From: Xanthomonas floridensis
Lineage (GTDB): Bacteria; Pseudomonadota; Gammaproteobacteria; Xanthomonadales; Xanthomonadaceae
Assembly: GCF_001642575.1 (NCBI RefSeq)
Contig: NZ_LXNG01000010.1
Location: 62,001-126,000, forward strand
Direction of reading: 5' to 3'
Length of the DNA: 64,000 bases
Of this stretch, positions 30,457 through 40,673 are shown one piece after another. Numbering within the stretch: the stretch's first letter is position 1; the number at the start of each line of letters is the position of its first letter. A program made the position numbers and the translations under genes. The notes below the pieces were generated by a model that did not search any database, was not told where the DNA came from, and saw only the letters and a program-made list of their open reading frames with translations.

Positions 30457-31673
30457 GACGCGGCCCCGATGGCGACCAGCGCGTCAGATGCCGAAGGCGC
30501 TGCGTGCTGTACGCATTGCAGACCGGGTTCCAGTGCCAGCACCGCCGGATCTGCCAGCGCAGCGTCGAGCAACTTGGGGCGGCCGTCCAGCAGCACCGGA
30601 ATGGTCTGCAGGCCGGCAGCATCGAACCACGGCGCAAAATCCGGATCGGCAATGCGTGGCTTGCCGTCGCGGATCACTGCGCGCAGCGCGCTGCGATCGC
30701 AACCGATGATGCAGTTGGCGGGCTCGCCGCCGTGGTCGCGCACGATCACCAGATCCGCAACCGCACCAGGCGCGATACGCCCGCGCGTTGCCATCCGCAG
30801 GATGCGTGCGGCCTGCTCGGTAACCAGGCCAAGCAGCAGGTCCGGCGCCAGGCCACTGTCGGCGGCAACGTGCAGTTCGTCGAGCAGATCGCGCGAACCG
30901 CTCACGCGCGAATCGCTGCCCAGCGCGAGCCGCCCGGCCATGCACAGGCGCCAAGGATCCAGGGTGCGACCGAGCAGATTGAGATTGCTCGATGGGCACC
31001 ACACCACCGCCGCGCCGCGCGCGATGACCCGTTCGATGTCCTGCTCGCCCATGCCCACGCCATGGATCAATACCGTATTGGACGCCAGGCACCCCAGCCG
31101 GTCCAGGTCGTCCAGCTCGGCGCGTGCCACCGCATCGGTGCCTTCGGCCAGGTGGATCATCCATGGATGCGCCGACGGGGTGGCCGCAAAGCTGCCCTGC
31201 ACCGGCGGCCCGTAGCCCGTCCAGCCCAGCGCGTAGCTCCAACCGAACTCGCGCAGCACGTTCACCGGATACCCGGCTTCATCCAGGGTGGCGTGCCAGG
31301 GGTCGTGCTGCGCCACGCAGGTCACGCCGGCAAGCAGATTCTTCAACCCGCCGTGACGCAGCCGCACTGCCTTGGGCACGCGCAGTGCGGCGGCCACGTC
31401 CGGATGCTGGAAATGCGCCTGGAACGCCTCGATCCACGCATAGCTATTGGCGAACGGCGCCACCTGCGGCAGCGACGGGACGCAGTTGACCTGCAAATGC
31501 TCATGCGCGTTGATCAGGCCCGGCACCAGCACATGGCCCTGCAGATCCAGCCGCAAGGTTCCGGTGCCGACCGTGCCACCGAAGCGGCCATTTCGCATGC
31601 TGACCGCCGCGTGCGACACGCCAGCCAGGGTGATCGCACGCGCACCGTGCAGACAGACATCGGCCATGGCCAT
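30453..31673 (-). CDS. metal-dependent amidohydrolase
   Basis: The 406-residue protein shows the amidohydrolase TIM-barrel plan: GLINAHEHL (metal-binding HxH), VAQHDPW, MIHLAEGTDAVARAEL, VLIHGVGM, then ALGSDSRVSGSRDL carrying the terminal Asp. The flanking beta-sandwich parts are at both termini (LDLQGHVLVPG; GAVADLVIVRD). It belongs to the guanine/cytosine deaminase-chlorohydrolase side of the superfamily by motif. ATG at 31673 is preferred because GGAG sits 6 bases upstream; a GTG start at 31685 directly after the preceding stop is possible. A hydrolase within a glycosyltransferase operon is unusual. Confidence 0.87.
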   Translation of the reverse strand: MAMADVCLHGARAITLAGVSHAAVSMRNGRFGGTVGTGTLRLDLQGHVLVPGLINAHEHLQVNCVPSLPQVAPFANSYAWIEAFQAHFQHPDVAAALRVPKAVRLRHGGLKNLLAGVTCVAQHDPWHATLDEAGYPVNVLREFGWSYALGWTGYGPPVQGSFAATPSAHPWMIHLAEGTDAVARAELDDLDRLGCLASNTVLIHGVGMGEQDIERVIARGAAVVWCPSSNLNLLGRTLDPWRLCMAGRLALGSDSRVSGSRDLLDELHVAADSGLAPDLLLGLVTEQAARILRMATRGRIAPGAVADLVIVRDHGGEPANCIIGCDRSALRAVIRDGKPRIADPDFAPWFDAAGLQTIPVLLDGRPKLLDAALADPAVLALEPGLQCVQHAAPSASDALVAIGAAS

Positions 31674-31685
31674 CGAGCTCTCCAC

Positions 31686-32528
31686 TCAGCGCTTGCGCAT
31701 CACGATCAGGAAGTGATCGCCCATGTCGCGCAACACTGGCAGTCCGCCCAACCGATCGTCCAACGCACCCAGGCGCTGCGCCAGGCGTGGGTGGCGCTCG
31801 CAGACATCCACCAGATACGGTGGCGGCAGGAACAGGCTCAGGGCGCGATAGCTGTCCAGCACGAAGTACTGCGCAAAGGCACGATAGAACTCGCGCGGCA
31901 GGTGGTACCAGGTCCAGATGGTGTGGCCGTTCATGCCGACCGCCGTTGCGCCCCTGGCCGCCCGCACCGCCGCCCGCTTGAAGCGGCCGCGCAAGGCGTA
32001 GTGGCCGATTTCCCACGGACAGATCCGCCCGATCACCGAAAACACCAGGCAGCCATCGGCACGCAGCAGACGTGCGCATTCGGCGGCCACTGCCGGCAGG
32101 TCCGGCGCGCAGTTGAGCGGGCCGAAATTGGAGTACATGCCGTCGAACGTGCCGTCCAGCTGATCGAGCTGCTGGATGCCCACGTGCGCGGCAGCCAGCC
32201 GTTCTTCCAGGCCCTGGCTGGCAGCGCGATGGCGGGTGCGCTCGACCATGGCCGGCGACCAATCGGTGGCCAGCACGCGGTATCCGCGCCGTGCGAATTC
32301 GCCGGCATCCAGCCCGGTTCCGCAGCCCAGGTCCACCAGCCGCGATCCCACCGGCAATTCCGCCGCCACCGTGTCCCACAAGGTGGTGCGCATGCGCTGG
32401 ATCAGCGCATTGTTGCCGCGTGGGCCGTCGTAATCGGGAGCGACGCTGTCAAACGCACGTTGCGTCTCCAGCAATTGCTCCGGTGCGACCGTCCCGCCAC
32501 GCGCCGCATGCTCACTGACCACCGACAT
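31686..32528 (-). CDS. class I SAM-dependent methyltransferase
   Basis: The 280-residue protein has motif I RLVDLGCGTGLDAGEFARRG, the acidic post-beta-2 region LATDWSPAMVERT, and GMYSNFGPLNCAPDLP. The central part ICPWEIGHYALRGRFKRA with a later IWTWYHLPREFYRAF is typical of a methyltransferase subgroup seen in surface-polysaccharide clusters. It ends immediately before the amidohydrolase gene. Upstream, 267 bases with no credible gene separate it from the Wzz-like gene, so an internal promoter is possible. Confidence 0.88.
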   Translation of the reverse strand: MSVVSEHAARGGTVAPEQLLETQRAFDSVAPDYDGPRGNNALIQRMRTTLWDTVAAELPVGSRLVDLGCGTGLDAGEFARRGYRVLATDWSPAMVERTRHRAASQGLEERLAAAHVGIQQLDQLDGTFDGMYSNFGPLNCAPDLPAVAAECARLLRADGCLVFSVIGRICPWEIGHYALRGRFKRAAVRAARGATAVGMNGHTIWTWYHLPREFYRAFAQYFVLDSYRALSLFLPPPYLVDVCERHPRLAQRLGALDDRLGGLPVLRDMGDHFLIVMRKR

Positions 32529-32795
32529 GCATCGCCTCCCACACCTGTCCTGCTGAACTCACGGCACTCTCCGGACGCGGAGCCGCCACTGCGGCATCGC
32601 TTGATAGACCCGTGAGTGCCAGCGCCCGCCGGTTTGGTTGCAGGCGCGTCGGCACACAGATGTGGGGGATCGTCTGCAAACCGCAGCAATTGACTGGCAC
32701 CCGGCGCACTCACGAAAGCAGCGGTCATGCGACAGGCATGCGCACCGCAGCCTTGCCGAGCGCTGGCCCCAAGCGCCGAGCTGCAACAGCCGATG

Positions 32796-33644
32796 TCAGG
32801 CGACCGCCGCCGACGTTGCCACCCCGCGACGGCGCCAGGCATTGCGCAGTACCGCCACCAGCACCCCCAGCCCCGCACCACCGAGCAGACCGAGCGCACC
32901 CACCATCGCAGTATTGGGAAATGCGCGCTGCTCTGGCACAAACACCGGCCAGGCCAACGAGGTCTGATAGGTATAGCGATCGGTCAGCCGCGCAACCAGA
33001 TCGTCGCGCTCGGTCTTGATCGCGCGGATGGTGGTGTTGCTTTCGGTCAGCAGCACACCGGCCAGTACCTGCGCCGGGCTCGTCGCTCCACCCTGCCCGG
33101 CGTCGAGTTGCCGTTGCAGCTGTTCGCGGTTGCGCGTGGCAACACGCAGGTCCTCGCTCAGCCCCTGCAGACGGGTTCGAGCGAGCACGAGCGCGGTGGT
33201 ATTGGTGTCGCCATGCAGGCGTTTCAGCGTGTCCACCGTCGCCATGGCCAGGCGGCGCGCCTGCTGCGACGAATCGGCACGGATGGTGATGCCGATCAGG
33301 TTGGCATATGGGTCGGGATCGGGCTTGAGGCTGCCGCGATACAGCTGCGCGGCGCGGCTCTTGAGCGGCACGCCGGCCCGCTGCAGCACCGCATCCTGAA
33401 ACAGCCGCGTCTTCATGCGGTCGATTACGCGCTGGAACGGCTCGACCTTCGGATCGCGGCCTGCCGGCGTCGGGCCGATCTCACCCACCTGGATCCATGC
33501 AGTGGCTTCCCACTGTGGTTTGGCCACGCGCAGGAACACAACGCTGAGCCCCACGACCACGACGAACGCGGCCAGCGCCCAGCGCCATTCGCGGCGCAGG
33601 ATGCGCCACAGGTCGATCAGATAGATTTCGTCGTGTTGATTCAT
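32796..33644 (-). CDS. Wzz-type chain-length regulator
   Basis: The 282-residue protein starts MNQHDEIYLIDLWRIL, has a membrane segment at about 18-37, a long periplasmic part with a coiled coil (about 140-190) and a second membrane segment at about 243-265. This is the Wzz/PCP-1 layout for polysaccharide chain-length control. There is no C-terminal tyrosine kinase domain. The conserved Pro-rich stretch before the second membrane segment is short (AWPVFVPEQ). The longer frame to 33740 is not used. It lies 40 bases after the polymerase gene. Confidence 0.88.
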   Translation of the reverse strand: MNQHDEIYLIDLWRILRREWRWALAAFVVVVGLSVVFLRVAKPQWEATAWIQVGEIGPTPAGRDPKVEPFQRVIDRMKTRLFQDAVLQRAGVPLKSRAAQLYRGSLKPDPDPYANLIGITIRADSSQQARRLAMATVDTLKRLHGDTNTTALVLARTRLQGLSEDLRVATRNREQLQRQLDAGQGGATSPAQVLAGVLLTESNTTIRAIKTERDDLVARLTDRYTYQTSLAWPVFVPEQRAFPNTAMVGALGLLGGAGLGVLVAVLRNAWRRRGVATSAAVA

Positions 33645-33684
33645 GGTGCGCAGGCTCTGCAACAGGAGGATGGAATCGCCGCGT

Positions 33685-34818
33685 TCACGCGGCAGACGGA
33701 TAGGCCGCGTGGCGGTTGGGCAACAGCACGGTGCAGGCATGCAGCACCAGGCACAGCGCGATAAAGCCGAAGTTGGTCCAGGTAAAGGCCTGTGGCGCGA
33801 ATGGCGACATCAGGCACGCGTAGGCCAGGCGCAGGAAGATCAGCACGTGGAAGATCGACAGCGATCCGTTGAGCCGCCGCACGCTCCACACCAGCCCCGC
33901 ATACAGCGCCAGCAGCGCCAGCAAGGCGCCCGGCGCGCCCCAGGCCATCAGGAACGGGAAAAACTCGGTACCCACATTGATATTGGGCGCGTCCAGCGGA
34001 ATGCTGGTACCGGCGGTGGCGATGGAGCCGCTGAATGGCACCAGCTGGTTGATCAGGAAGCTGGCGTTGAGGTAACCCTTGGCCAGCATCGCGCCGAAGT
34101 TGTACGGCCCGGCACTGATGTACAGCAGCAGCCACTGCACGCCTTGCGGCATGGCGCGATAGAACGCGCCAAACGGCAACGCCACCGTGGCCAATGAGCC
34201 CGAACGCAGCGCGCCCAGCACCGAAAACACCCCGCCGCCGGCCAGCATCAGCACGCCGATCGTCTTCCACGGCAGCCGGCGCACCGGGTCGCGCCGTAGC
34301 AGCATCACCAGCACAAAAGAGAACAAACCGGCAAAGATGCGATTACGGTCGATCACCACGATCGGAAAGACGAATCCAAACACCACCATCGCCGCACGCA
34401 AGCCACGATGGCGCACGCAGAGCAGCGCAATCGGCGGCAGGATCCAGCACATGTTGGAGATATGCCGCACATGCGAGCGCAGCGGGCTCAAGGTGGCATA
34501 CGAAGACGGATCGCTGAACAGCGGAATCGGAAACAGCATCACGTCGGCGATGCAGAACAGCGTGACCACCGCGGCCAGCGTCATCGCCAGAAAAGCGTCG
34601 CGGGTGCCTGCATAGCGATAGCTGCGGAACTGCTCCACCGCCGGCAACCGGGTCCGCAGGAGCACGTCCAGCACGATCGTGGTCGCCGCGGCCATGGCCA
34701 GCACTACGATGCCGTCCAGGTAGCCATCGGGCAACCTGTAGGTCACCACCGTCACCGCGCTGCTGAGCAGCATCGGCAGCGCCAGATACGTCGCAGGACG
34801 TCGCAACAACGCACTCAT
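33685..34818 (-). CDS. Wzy-like O-antigen/polysaccharide polymerase
   Basis: The 377-residue protein is mostly hydrophobic, with about ten to eleven membrane segments and a larger periplasmic loop (about 230-290, containing SAGPYNFGAMLAKGYLNASFLINQ). Wzy polymerases have little sequence identity, so the call rests on topology and position between Wzz-like, GT2 and Wzx genes. It would join repeat units at the periplasmic face. Its ATG and the GT2 stop overlap by 4 bases. Confidence 0.8.
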   Translation of the reverse strand: MSALLRRPATYLALPMLLSSAVTVVTYRLPDGYLDGIVVLAMAAATTIVLDVLLRTRLPAVEQFRSYRYAGTRDAFLAMTLAAVVTLFCIADVMLFPIPLFSDPSSYATLSPLRSHVRHISNMCWILPPIALLCVRHRGLRAAMVVFGFVFPIVVIDRNRIFAGLFSFVLVMLLRRDPVRRLPWKTIGVLMLAGGGVFSVLGALRSGSLATVALPFGAFYRAMPQGVQWLLLYISAGPYNFGAMLAKGYLNASFLINQLVPFSGSIATAGTSIPLDAPNINVGTEFFPFLMAWGAPGALLALLALYAGLVWSVRRLNGSLSIFHVLIFLRLAYACLMSPFAPQAFTWTNFGFIALCLVLHACTVLLPNRHAAYPSAA

Positions 34819-35765
34819 GCCGGCTCCGTCGCGCTGCGCGCCTGCCTGGATCGCACGCGGGCCGGCAGACAGAGCCAGGCGTAGGCCAGCAGGTGTGCGA
34901 TCACCGCATGCGGGCGACGTTGCAGGAACGCGACCTTTGCAGCGATGTAGCGTGCCTGTGCGCGCAGCAGGCTGCGCTCAGGATCCTCGAACAGCCCCGC
35001 ACAGCGCAGCGCCACCTGTCGTGACTCGGAGAGATTGGCGATACGCGCCGGCACATTCACCGTCTTGCTGAGGTTGCTGCCGTGCAGCCGGTACGCACAG
35101 ACCTGCATGTCCACGAAACCCAACGCGTCGCGCGCGGCCAGCCGTAGAAAGAAATCCCAGTCCTCGATCCGCAGCGACTCGTCCCAACCGGTGCGTGCGT
35201 CGAATGCACTGCGTCGCAACAAGGCGACCGCGCCGCTGACCGCCCAGTGCCGGATCACCGCACGACGGATTCCGGATGCCGACCGATACAGATCCACCTC
35301 CACATGATGCAGATCGCGCATGGCGCTGGCATGCAACAGCTGTCCATGCTGGTCGACCACGCAGGCATCGCCGATCACCGCCAGTTTCTGCGGATGCGCG
35401 CGCAGGTAGCGCACCTGTGCATCCAGCCCGCCGGGCATTAGATAGTCGTCACTGGCACCCAGGCGCAGATACTCGCCGTTGGCACGCAACGCCAGCTCGT
35501 TGAGCGTGGCCGCCACCCCGCGGTTGGGTCGCTGCACGAACTGCACCGGCACGCGCTGCCCGTTGGCGGCGATCCATTGAGCGATCCGTTCGCCAGTCGC
35601 ATCGCTGGAGCCATCGTCGACGATCACGATCTCTTTGCACGGATACGGGTCTTCCAGCACGCTGTCCAGGCACCGCTGCACGAAGCGCTCATGGTTGTAT
35701 GCAGGGATCAGCACCGACACCAGCGGCCAGCGGGCACGCCCCGGCGCTTGCGCATGCGCGCTCAT
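34815..35765 (-). CDS. glycosyltransferase family 2
   Basis: The 316-residue GT-A protein starts [20 protein letters not shown] and has the GT2 motifs VSVLIPAYNHERFVQRCLDSVL, EIVIVDDGSSDATGERI and EYLRLGASDDYLMPGGLD, the last supplying the DD metal-binding pair. The catalytic region includes IEDWDFFLRLA. It is an inverting transferase acting in the cytoplasm on the lipid-linked repeat unit. Its ATG overlaps the flippase stop by 4 bases. The longer frame to 36068 overlaps the flippase and is not used. Confidence 0.91.
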   Translation of the reverse strand: MSAHAQAPGRARWPLVSVLIPAYNHERFVQRCLDSVLEDPYPCKEIVIVDDGSSDATGERIAQWIAANGQRVPVQFVQRPNRGVAATLNELALRANGEYLRLGASDDYLMPGGLDAQVRYLRAHPQKLAVIGDACVVDQHGQLLHASAMRDLHHVEVDLYRSASGIRRAVIRHWAVSGAVALLRRSAFDARTGWDESLRIEDWDFFLRLAARDALGFVDMQVCAYRLHGSNLSKTVNVPARIANLSESRQVALRCAGLFEDPERSLLRAQARYIAAKVAFLQRRPHAVIAHLLAYAWLCLPARVRSRQARSATEPA

Positions 35766-37015
35766 GCCGGCTGCACCAGGTAGCGGCGCACCACCACGAT
35801 ATTGAACAGCAAATACAGGACATAGTTGGCCGCGAACGCATACATCGCGCCGACCAGCCCGAACCGCGTGGTGAACACGTACACCAAGCCCAGGTAACTG
35901 GCTGCGAAGACGCATTCGGACACCACGAACAGACGCGTCATCGCCTTGGCCAGCATCAGATACGACAGCACGAACGCCGCGATCTTGATGACGTCGCCCA
36001 CCAGCTGCGCGCCATACAGCGACCTGGCCGCAGTGAACTGCGGATCGAACAGCAGCCATGTCACCCAATCGCGGCAGACATACACGCCCAGCGCCATCAC
36101 GATCACCGACGGCATGACATACCGATACGCGGCACGCAGCTCACGCGCCAGTGCCGCACGTTCGTGCAGGGCGGCCAGCTTGGGCAGGTAGTACACGTTG
36201 ATGGCGGTGGTGAAGAACAGCAGGTACGCGTCCGACACCCGGCTCACTGCCTGCCAGTACCCCACCTGTTGCCATCCGAACCGGGCGACCAGATGGTCGC
36301 GCACCAGCATGATCACCAGTTGCGGCACCAGCGTGGAGGTGAGCGTCATCACCGAGAACGCCGCCAGCCGCCGCGTCATCACCGCATCGAAGCGCATGCG
36401 CAACATCTCGCGCCGAAAGTACGGACTGCGCCGCAGCGCCGGCACGCCGGCCAGCAACCAGAGCACCTGCCCCAGCACCAGACCCAGCAGGGCACCCTGC
36501 AGCTGTGCCCTGCTGGACAGCCACGCCACCAGCGCAACGCTCAGCACCGCACCGCTCACCTGCACCAATGCCAGGCGCCGCACGTCCATGAAGCCGTTGA
36601 TCACCGCGAGCAGGTAATTGACCACCGCGATGCCCAGTTGCGCGACCGCCAGCACGCAGATCAGCGGCTGGTAGCTGGCATCGCCGAGCAGTCGCTCGGC
36701 AAGCGCACCACTGAACACCACCGCCAGCAGCGCGAGCAGGCAGGACGCGCAGAAGGCGTACCACAGTGCTGCGCCCAGCAGCCGCGCCTGCGCCTGCGGA
36801 TCGTCGCGATACTCGGCCACATACTTGACGATGCCGGCACTGATACCGCCACCGGCCAGGACCGCGAGCACCGACATCAGGTTGAGGAACTGCCCGAGCC
36901 TGCCCACTCCCTGCGGACCGGCGTAGATGGCCACCAGCTTGACCACCACCAGCGCAGCGAGCAACTTCGCCAACGTCGCAACGCCGGTGTATGCGCTGCT
37001 GCGCAGCAGGTTCAT
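35762..37015 (-). CDS. Wzx-type oligosaccharide flippase
   Basis: The 417-residue protein starts [23 protein letters not shown] and has about twelve membrane segments with the MOP/MATE-like pattern of WzxE relatives ([40 protein letters not shown]). It flips lipid-linked repeat units to the periplasm. The frame is open to 37210, but that part overlaps the aminotransferase and is not used. Both ends overlap neighbours by 4 bases. Confidence 0.9.
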   Translation of the reverse strand: MNLLRSSAYTGVATLAKLLAALVVVKLVAIYAGPQGVGRLGQFLNLMSVLAVLAGGGISAGIVKYVAEYRDDPQAQARLLGAALWYAFCASCLLALLAVVFSGALAERLLGDASYQPLICVLAVAQLGIAVVNYLLAVINGFMDVRRLALVQVSGAVLSVALVAWLSSRAQLQGALLGLVLGQVLWLLAGVPALRRSPYFRREMLRMRFDAVMTRRLAAFSVMTLTSTLVPQLVIMLVRDHLVARFGWQQVGYWQAVSRVSDAYLLFFTTAINVYYLPKLAALHERAALARELRAAYRYVMPSVIVMALGVYVCRDWVTWLLFDPQFTAARSLYGAQLVGDVIKIAAFVLSYLMLAKAMTRLFVVSECVFAASYLGLVYVFTTRFGLVGAMYAFAANYVLYLLFNIVVVRRYLVQPA

Positions 37016-38124
37016 GCGCGGGCGCCGAAGGTCTGGCAAGCGGCAATCACCCGGTCCACCGACGCTGCATCCAGCGCCGGACCCATTGGCAGGCTCAGCA
37101 CTTCGCGATGCAACTGCTCGCTCAGCGGCAGGCAGGCATCTCCCAGGGTGGCGTACGCCGGCTGCCGGTGCGGCGGCACCGGATAATGGATCTGGGTATG
37201 AATGCCACACTGCAGCAGATGCGCCTGCAAGGCATCACGCTGCGCACTGCGCACCACGAACAGATGCCACACATGCTGTTCGCCGGAGGCCACTGCCGGC
37301 AGCATGATCAACGGGTTGTCGATCTCCTGCAGATACCGCTGCGCCACCGCACGCCGCAACGCAATCTCCTCGTCCAGATAGGCCAGTTTGACCCGCAGCA
37401 AGGCGGCCTGCAGCTCGTCCAGGCGCGAATTCACGCCCTGATGCAGGTGGTGGTATTTCACCTCCGAACCGTAGTTGCGCAGGGCGCGGATGCGCTCGGC
37501 CAGGCGCGTATCGGAGGTCACCACGGCACCACCATCGCCGAGTGCCCCGAGATTCTTGGTGGGGAAGAAACTGAAGGCGGCCGCATCGCCAAAGGCACCG
37601 GCGCGCGTTCCGCGCGCAGTGGCGCCGTGTGCCTGCGCGGCGTCTTCGATCACTAACAGCCCGTACCGGTGCGCCAGTGTCTGCAGCGCTGCCATATCGG
37701 CCAGCTGGCCATACAGATGCACTGCCATGATGGCGCGCGTGCGCGGACCGATTGCCCGTTCGACACGTGCCGTATCCAGGTTGAAGGTTGCCGGGTCCGG
37801 CTCCACCGGCACCAGCACCAGCTGGTTCTGGCTGATCGCCAAAAACGTGGCGATGAAGGTATTGCCGGGCACGATGATTTCGTCGCCCTCGCGCAACACG
37901 CCCAGTTCGCGATACCCACGCAGGATCAGCGACAGCGCATCCAGCCCGTTGCCCACGCCAACTGCATGCGCAGCGCCGCAATAGCGGGCGAATTCATCCT
38001 CAAACGCGGCCAGCTCCTGGCCAAGCACATACCAGCCGGCATCGATCACGCGCGCGGCCGCGGCCTTGAGCTCGTTCGCGTAGCGCGCGTTGGCCGCACG
38101 CAGATCCAGGAAAGGCACGTCCAT
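37012..38124 (-). CDS. fdtB: dTDP-3-keto-sugar 3-aminotransferase (DegT/FdtB-like)
   Basis: The 370-residue DegT/DnrJ/EryC1/StrS enzyme starts [20 protein letters not shown]. The PLP lysine is in [16 protein letters not shown], and EDAAQAHGA and the [16 protein letters not shown] segment complete the family. Presence of an FdtA/WxcM-like isomerase at 40670 in the same operon points to an FdtB/QdtB-type role, making dTDP-Fuc3N or dTDP-Qui3N. ATG at 38124 overlaps the upstream TAA by one base (TAATG); a start at 38136 is possible. Confidence 0.9.
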   Translation of the reverse strand: MDVPFLDLRAANARYANELKAAAARVIDAGWYVLGQELAAFEDEFARYCGAAHAVGVGNGLDALSLILRGYRELGVLREGDEIIVPGNTFIATFLAISQNQLVLVPVEPDPATFNLDTARVERAIGPRTRAIMAVHLYGQLADMAALQTLAHRYGLLVIEDAAQAHGATARGTRAGAFGDAAAFSFFPTKNLGALGDGGAVVTSDTRLAERIRALRNYGSEVKYHHLHQGVNSRLDELQAALLRVKLAYLDEEIALRRAVAQRYLQEIDNPLIMLPAVASGEQHVWHLFVVRSAQRDALQAHLLQCGIHTQIHYPVPPHRQPAYATLGDACLPLSEQLHREVLSLPMGPALDAASVDRVIAACQTFGARA

Positions 38125-39056
38125 TACAAGGTCCATCGATAGAAGTCCTGTACAACCGCACGCGCGCCGAAGCGCTCCTTCTGTTCCACCAGGCCCTCGT
38201 TGAGCACCTGCCCACCCTGCTCGGTGGAAATCCCGAAACTGAAGTAATCGCGCCCTGCGTAGACTTGCGTGATCAGCTCGGCCAGCAGCAGGCTCAGCGC
38301 ATCCAGCCGGCGCCCCGGCTCGGAGACGGCCAGATACTGGGTGTGCACACTGCGACCGAAGTCATACATCAGCGCCGCTGCCAGTAACTGCGTGTCCACG
38401 CGCGCTTCGTGCAGCACGATGTGGTGTGGAAACCGACGCTGCAGCAGTTGCAGTTCGTCCAGCCGGTGGGTGGGTGCCACGCCGTGGCGCTGCAGCACCT
38501 CGGTCAGCAATGCGTGGAACGCATCCAGGGCGCTGCTGGTCTGGATCTGCACGCCGGCTTTGCGTGCCTTGGCGATCGACCGACGGCGCTCGGCACTGAA
38601 GGCAAACGGCTGGCGCAGCGCGATCACCGAGGACAGGTCGCGCCGATACACCCGCGCGCCCACGCGATGCAGGGCGTACAGTTCCTCTTCGGCCGGGTAC
38701 GCATGGAAGACATGCGGCACCGGCTTGTAAACGATTTCCTGCGCGCCTGCGGCTCGGTAATGCGTGGCAATCTGCTCGAACACCTGCAAGGTCGCACCGG
38801 CCCGCATCGCCATCGACGACACCAGGCCGGCATAGGTGAGTCCGGCATGGCTGCTGACGCAGCCGCCCTGCATGCTCGCAGGAAACACCGCAATCACCTC
38901 GCCACCGCGTTCCACCAGCAACGACGCATCCACGAAACGGTCGGCGTGATAGTCCATGTAGCCACGCCGATGCAACAGGTTGCCGTTGCGCGAACTCGCC
39001 ACCAGTGCGTCCCACGCAGACGCATCGCCGGCACGATAGGGCCTAACCGAATACAT
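38124..39056 (-). CDS. GNAT/FemAB-like acetyl- or aminoacyltransferase
   Basis: The 310-residue product has two halves of GNAT fold, as in FemAB-like proteins. It starts [22 protein letters not shown], then [32 protein letters not shown], and the second half has [31 protein letters not shown] and [19 protein letters not shown]. Such proteins (GNAT family in polysaccharide loci) acylate amino sugars. It could therefore acylate the 3-amino sugar made by FdtB, a role also possible for the hexapeptide transferase at 40002. It overlaps the preceding gene by 14 bases. Confidence 0.8.
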   Translation of the reverse strand: MYSVRPYRAGDASAWDALVASSRNGNLLHRRGYMDYHADRFVDASLLVERGGEVIAVFPASMQGGCVSSHAGLTYAGLVSSMAMRAGATLQVFEQIATHYRAAGAQEIVYKPVPHVFHAYPAEEELYALHRVGARVYRRDLSSVIALRQPFAFSAERRRSIAKARKAGVQIQTSSALDAFHALLTEVLQRHGVAPTHRLDELQLLQRRFPHHIVLHEARVDTQLLAAALMYDFGRSVHTQYLAVSEPGRRLDALSLLLAELITQVYAGRDYFSFGISTEQGGQVLNEGLVEQKERFGARAVVQDFYRWTL

Positions 39057-39996
39057 GGCAGCCCTGCAGTTCCACCGGCAGCGCCGCATCGGCCAGGCCA
39101 AAGCCGGCATGCCCCATCGCATTGCCGTTGTAGAACATCAGCACGCGCTCGCCCTGCTGGATCAACGCGGGGTAGCACAGCGTCTGCGCATCCCAGCCCT
39201 GCGCGGACAGCCGCAGCCCGAGCTGCCCATCGTCGCGCTCCCAGTGCAGGCCATCGCGGCTGAAGGCGATGCCGGGGAAGTAGCCACCGAGGGTGTCGCC
39301 GCGGGTGAAGTACATCAGGTAACGCTCGCCAAGCCGGTACACGCGCGGGCGGCCGATACGGTATTCGTCGCCGCTCGGACGCAGGCAGACATGATCGTCG
39401 CCGGAGATGCAGGCCAGGTCGTCGGTCTCCGCATAGCGAATGTGGTAACGCGGATACGGCCGGCCCGCGATGATTTCCCAGTCATCGCCCACCGCATACC
39501 ACAGCCGCCAGCGCCCATCTTCGTACCGTGCAGAATGCACTGCGGCAATCGTGCTGCGGCCGGGTGCGCGGTCCAGCAGCGGCGTCTCCTGGCGGCGCTG
39601 AAACGTACTGCCGCCATCGCGCGATACCGCCAGGCCGGTGAACGCCAGAAATTTCGCCTTGGCCACGCGCTGGAAGCCCACGTAGAACATGTACAGACCA
39701 TCCGGCCCGGCCACGACATCGCCCAGGATCATGCCGTTGTCGTCGAAGCAGCCATCGCGCCCGATATCCAGCACCGGTTCCCGGCTGACACCGACAACCT
39801 GGGTGGGCGCATCGGCACGCACATCCACATAGCCGATCCGGCTCACGCCATGCGCATCGCGGAAGCCTGCATACACCCGCAGGATCTGCGCAGACAGGCG
39901 GTACGGCGTCGGCGTCAGTGCCGCATGCTGCATCCAGCCGCCAACGCCATCGCGTGCCACATCGAAGACCAGGCCGCGCTTGATCCATTCGAACAT
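39043..39996 (-). CDS. GH43-like five-bladed beta-propeller protein
   Basis: The 317-residue protein starts MFEWIKRGLVFDVARDG. Repeated blade-like segments fit a glycoside hydrolase 43/32-like propeller: GDVVAGPDGLYMFYVGFQR, GLAVSRDGGSTFQR, YEDGRWRLWYAVGDDWE, IAFSRDGLHWERDDGQ and LIQQGERVLMFYNGN. No signal peptide is visible, so it is probably cytoplasmic. A catalytic triad cannot be assigned safely. Proteins of this kind occur in polysaccharide operons with unknown function. The longer frame to 40359 is not used because it overlaps the next gene. Confidence 0.75.
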   Translation of the reverse strand: MFEWIKRGLVFDVARDGVGGWMQHAALTPTPYRLSAQILRVYAGFRDAHGVSRIGYVDVRADAPTQVVGVSREPVLDIGRDGCFDDNGMILGDVVAGPDGLYMFYVGFQRVAKAKFLAFTGLAVSRDGGSTFQRRQETPLLDRAPGRSTIAAVHSARYEDGRWRLWYAVGDDWEIIAGRPYPRYHIRYAETDDLACISGDDHVCLRPSGDEYRIGRPRVYRLGERYLMYFTRGDTLGGYFPGIAFSRDGLHWERDDGQLGLRLSAQGWDAQTLCYPALIQQGERVLMFYNGNAMGHAGFGLADAALPVELQGCHVFG

Positions 39997-40001
39997 GGCT
40001 T

Positions 40002-40673
40002 TCAAAGCTCCACGTCGACACTGGACCGGCCGGCCACCGCGCGTGCCGGCGAACCGACATAGACGCGGCCGGCTTCGGTGTTCCGGGTCACCAGTGCCCC
40101 GGCGCCGATGATGTTGTCTGCAGCAATGCGTACCTTGTCGCTGAGCGTGGCGTTGACGCCGATGAAGCTGCCCTGCCCGATGTCGCAATATCCGGAAATC
40201 ACTGCATGCGAGGCAATGAACACGTGCTCCTGCACCACGGTGCGATGACCGATATGGTTGCCGCTCCACAGAATGCAGTTGTCGCCGATGCGGGTGAACG
40301 GCTGGATGACATTGCCTTCGAAGATAAAGCAGTTGGCCCCGACCTGCGCATTGCGCCACACGAAGGCGCGCGAGCTGACGTAGCTGGCACAGCAGTAGCC
40401 GCGTTGCACCATGTCCTGATAGAACCGCCTGCGCAGGCGGTTCAACTGGGTGGCGGGAATGGCGACGAACACCTCGTACTGGGCAGGCGGATACCGTTGT
40501 TCAAGTTCTTCATAAGCCACCACCGGCAATTCGCCCAGCGTGGGCCGCAGCAGATAATCGCGCTCCACGCTGAAGGCCACCACCTCGTAGTCGCTATCGT
40601 GCTGGAAGTATTCGCAGGCGATCTGTGCGAACTCGCCTGCGCCGACGATCACCAGCGGTTTGCGCGCGCTCAT
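40002..40673 (-). CDS. NeuD/PglD-like sugar O- or N-acyltransferase (left-handed beta-helix)
   Basis: The 223-residue protein has an N-terminal Rossmann-like half (LVIVGAGEFAQIACEYF) and a C-terminal hexapeptide repeat helix (NAQVGANCFIFEGNVIQPFTRIGDNCILW, HVFIASHAVISGYCDIGQGSFIGVNA). The catalytic histidine is probably His in SGNHIGH. This is the PglD/NeuD/FdtC layout, so N-acetylation of the dTDP-3-amino sugar is the natural role next to FdtA and FdtB. It overlaps the fdtA-like gene by 4 bases. Confidence 0.88.
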   Translation of the reverse strand: MSARKPLVIVGAGEFAQIACEYFQHDSDYEVVAFSVERDYLLRPTLGELPVVAYEELEQRYPPAQYEVFVAIPATQLNRLRRRFYQDMVQRGYCCASYVSSRAFVWRNAQVGANCFIFEGNVIQPFTRIGDNCILWSGNHIGHRTVVQEHVFIASHAVISGYCDIGQGSFIGVNATLSDKVRIAADNIIGAGALVTRNTEAGRVYVGSPARAVAGRSSVDVEL

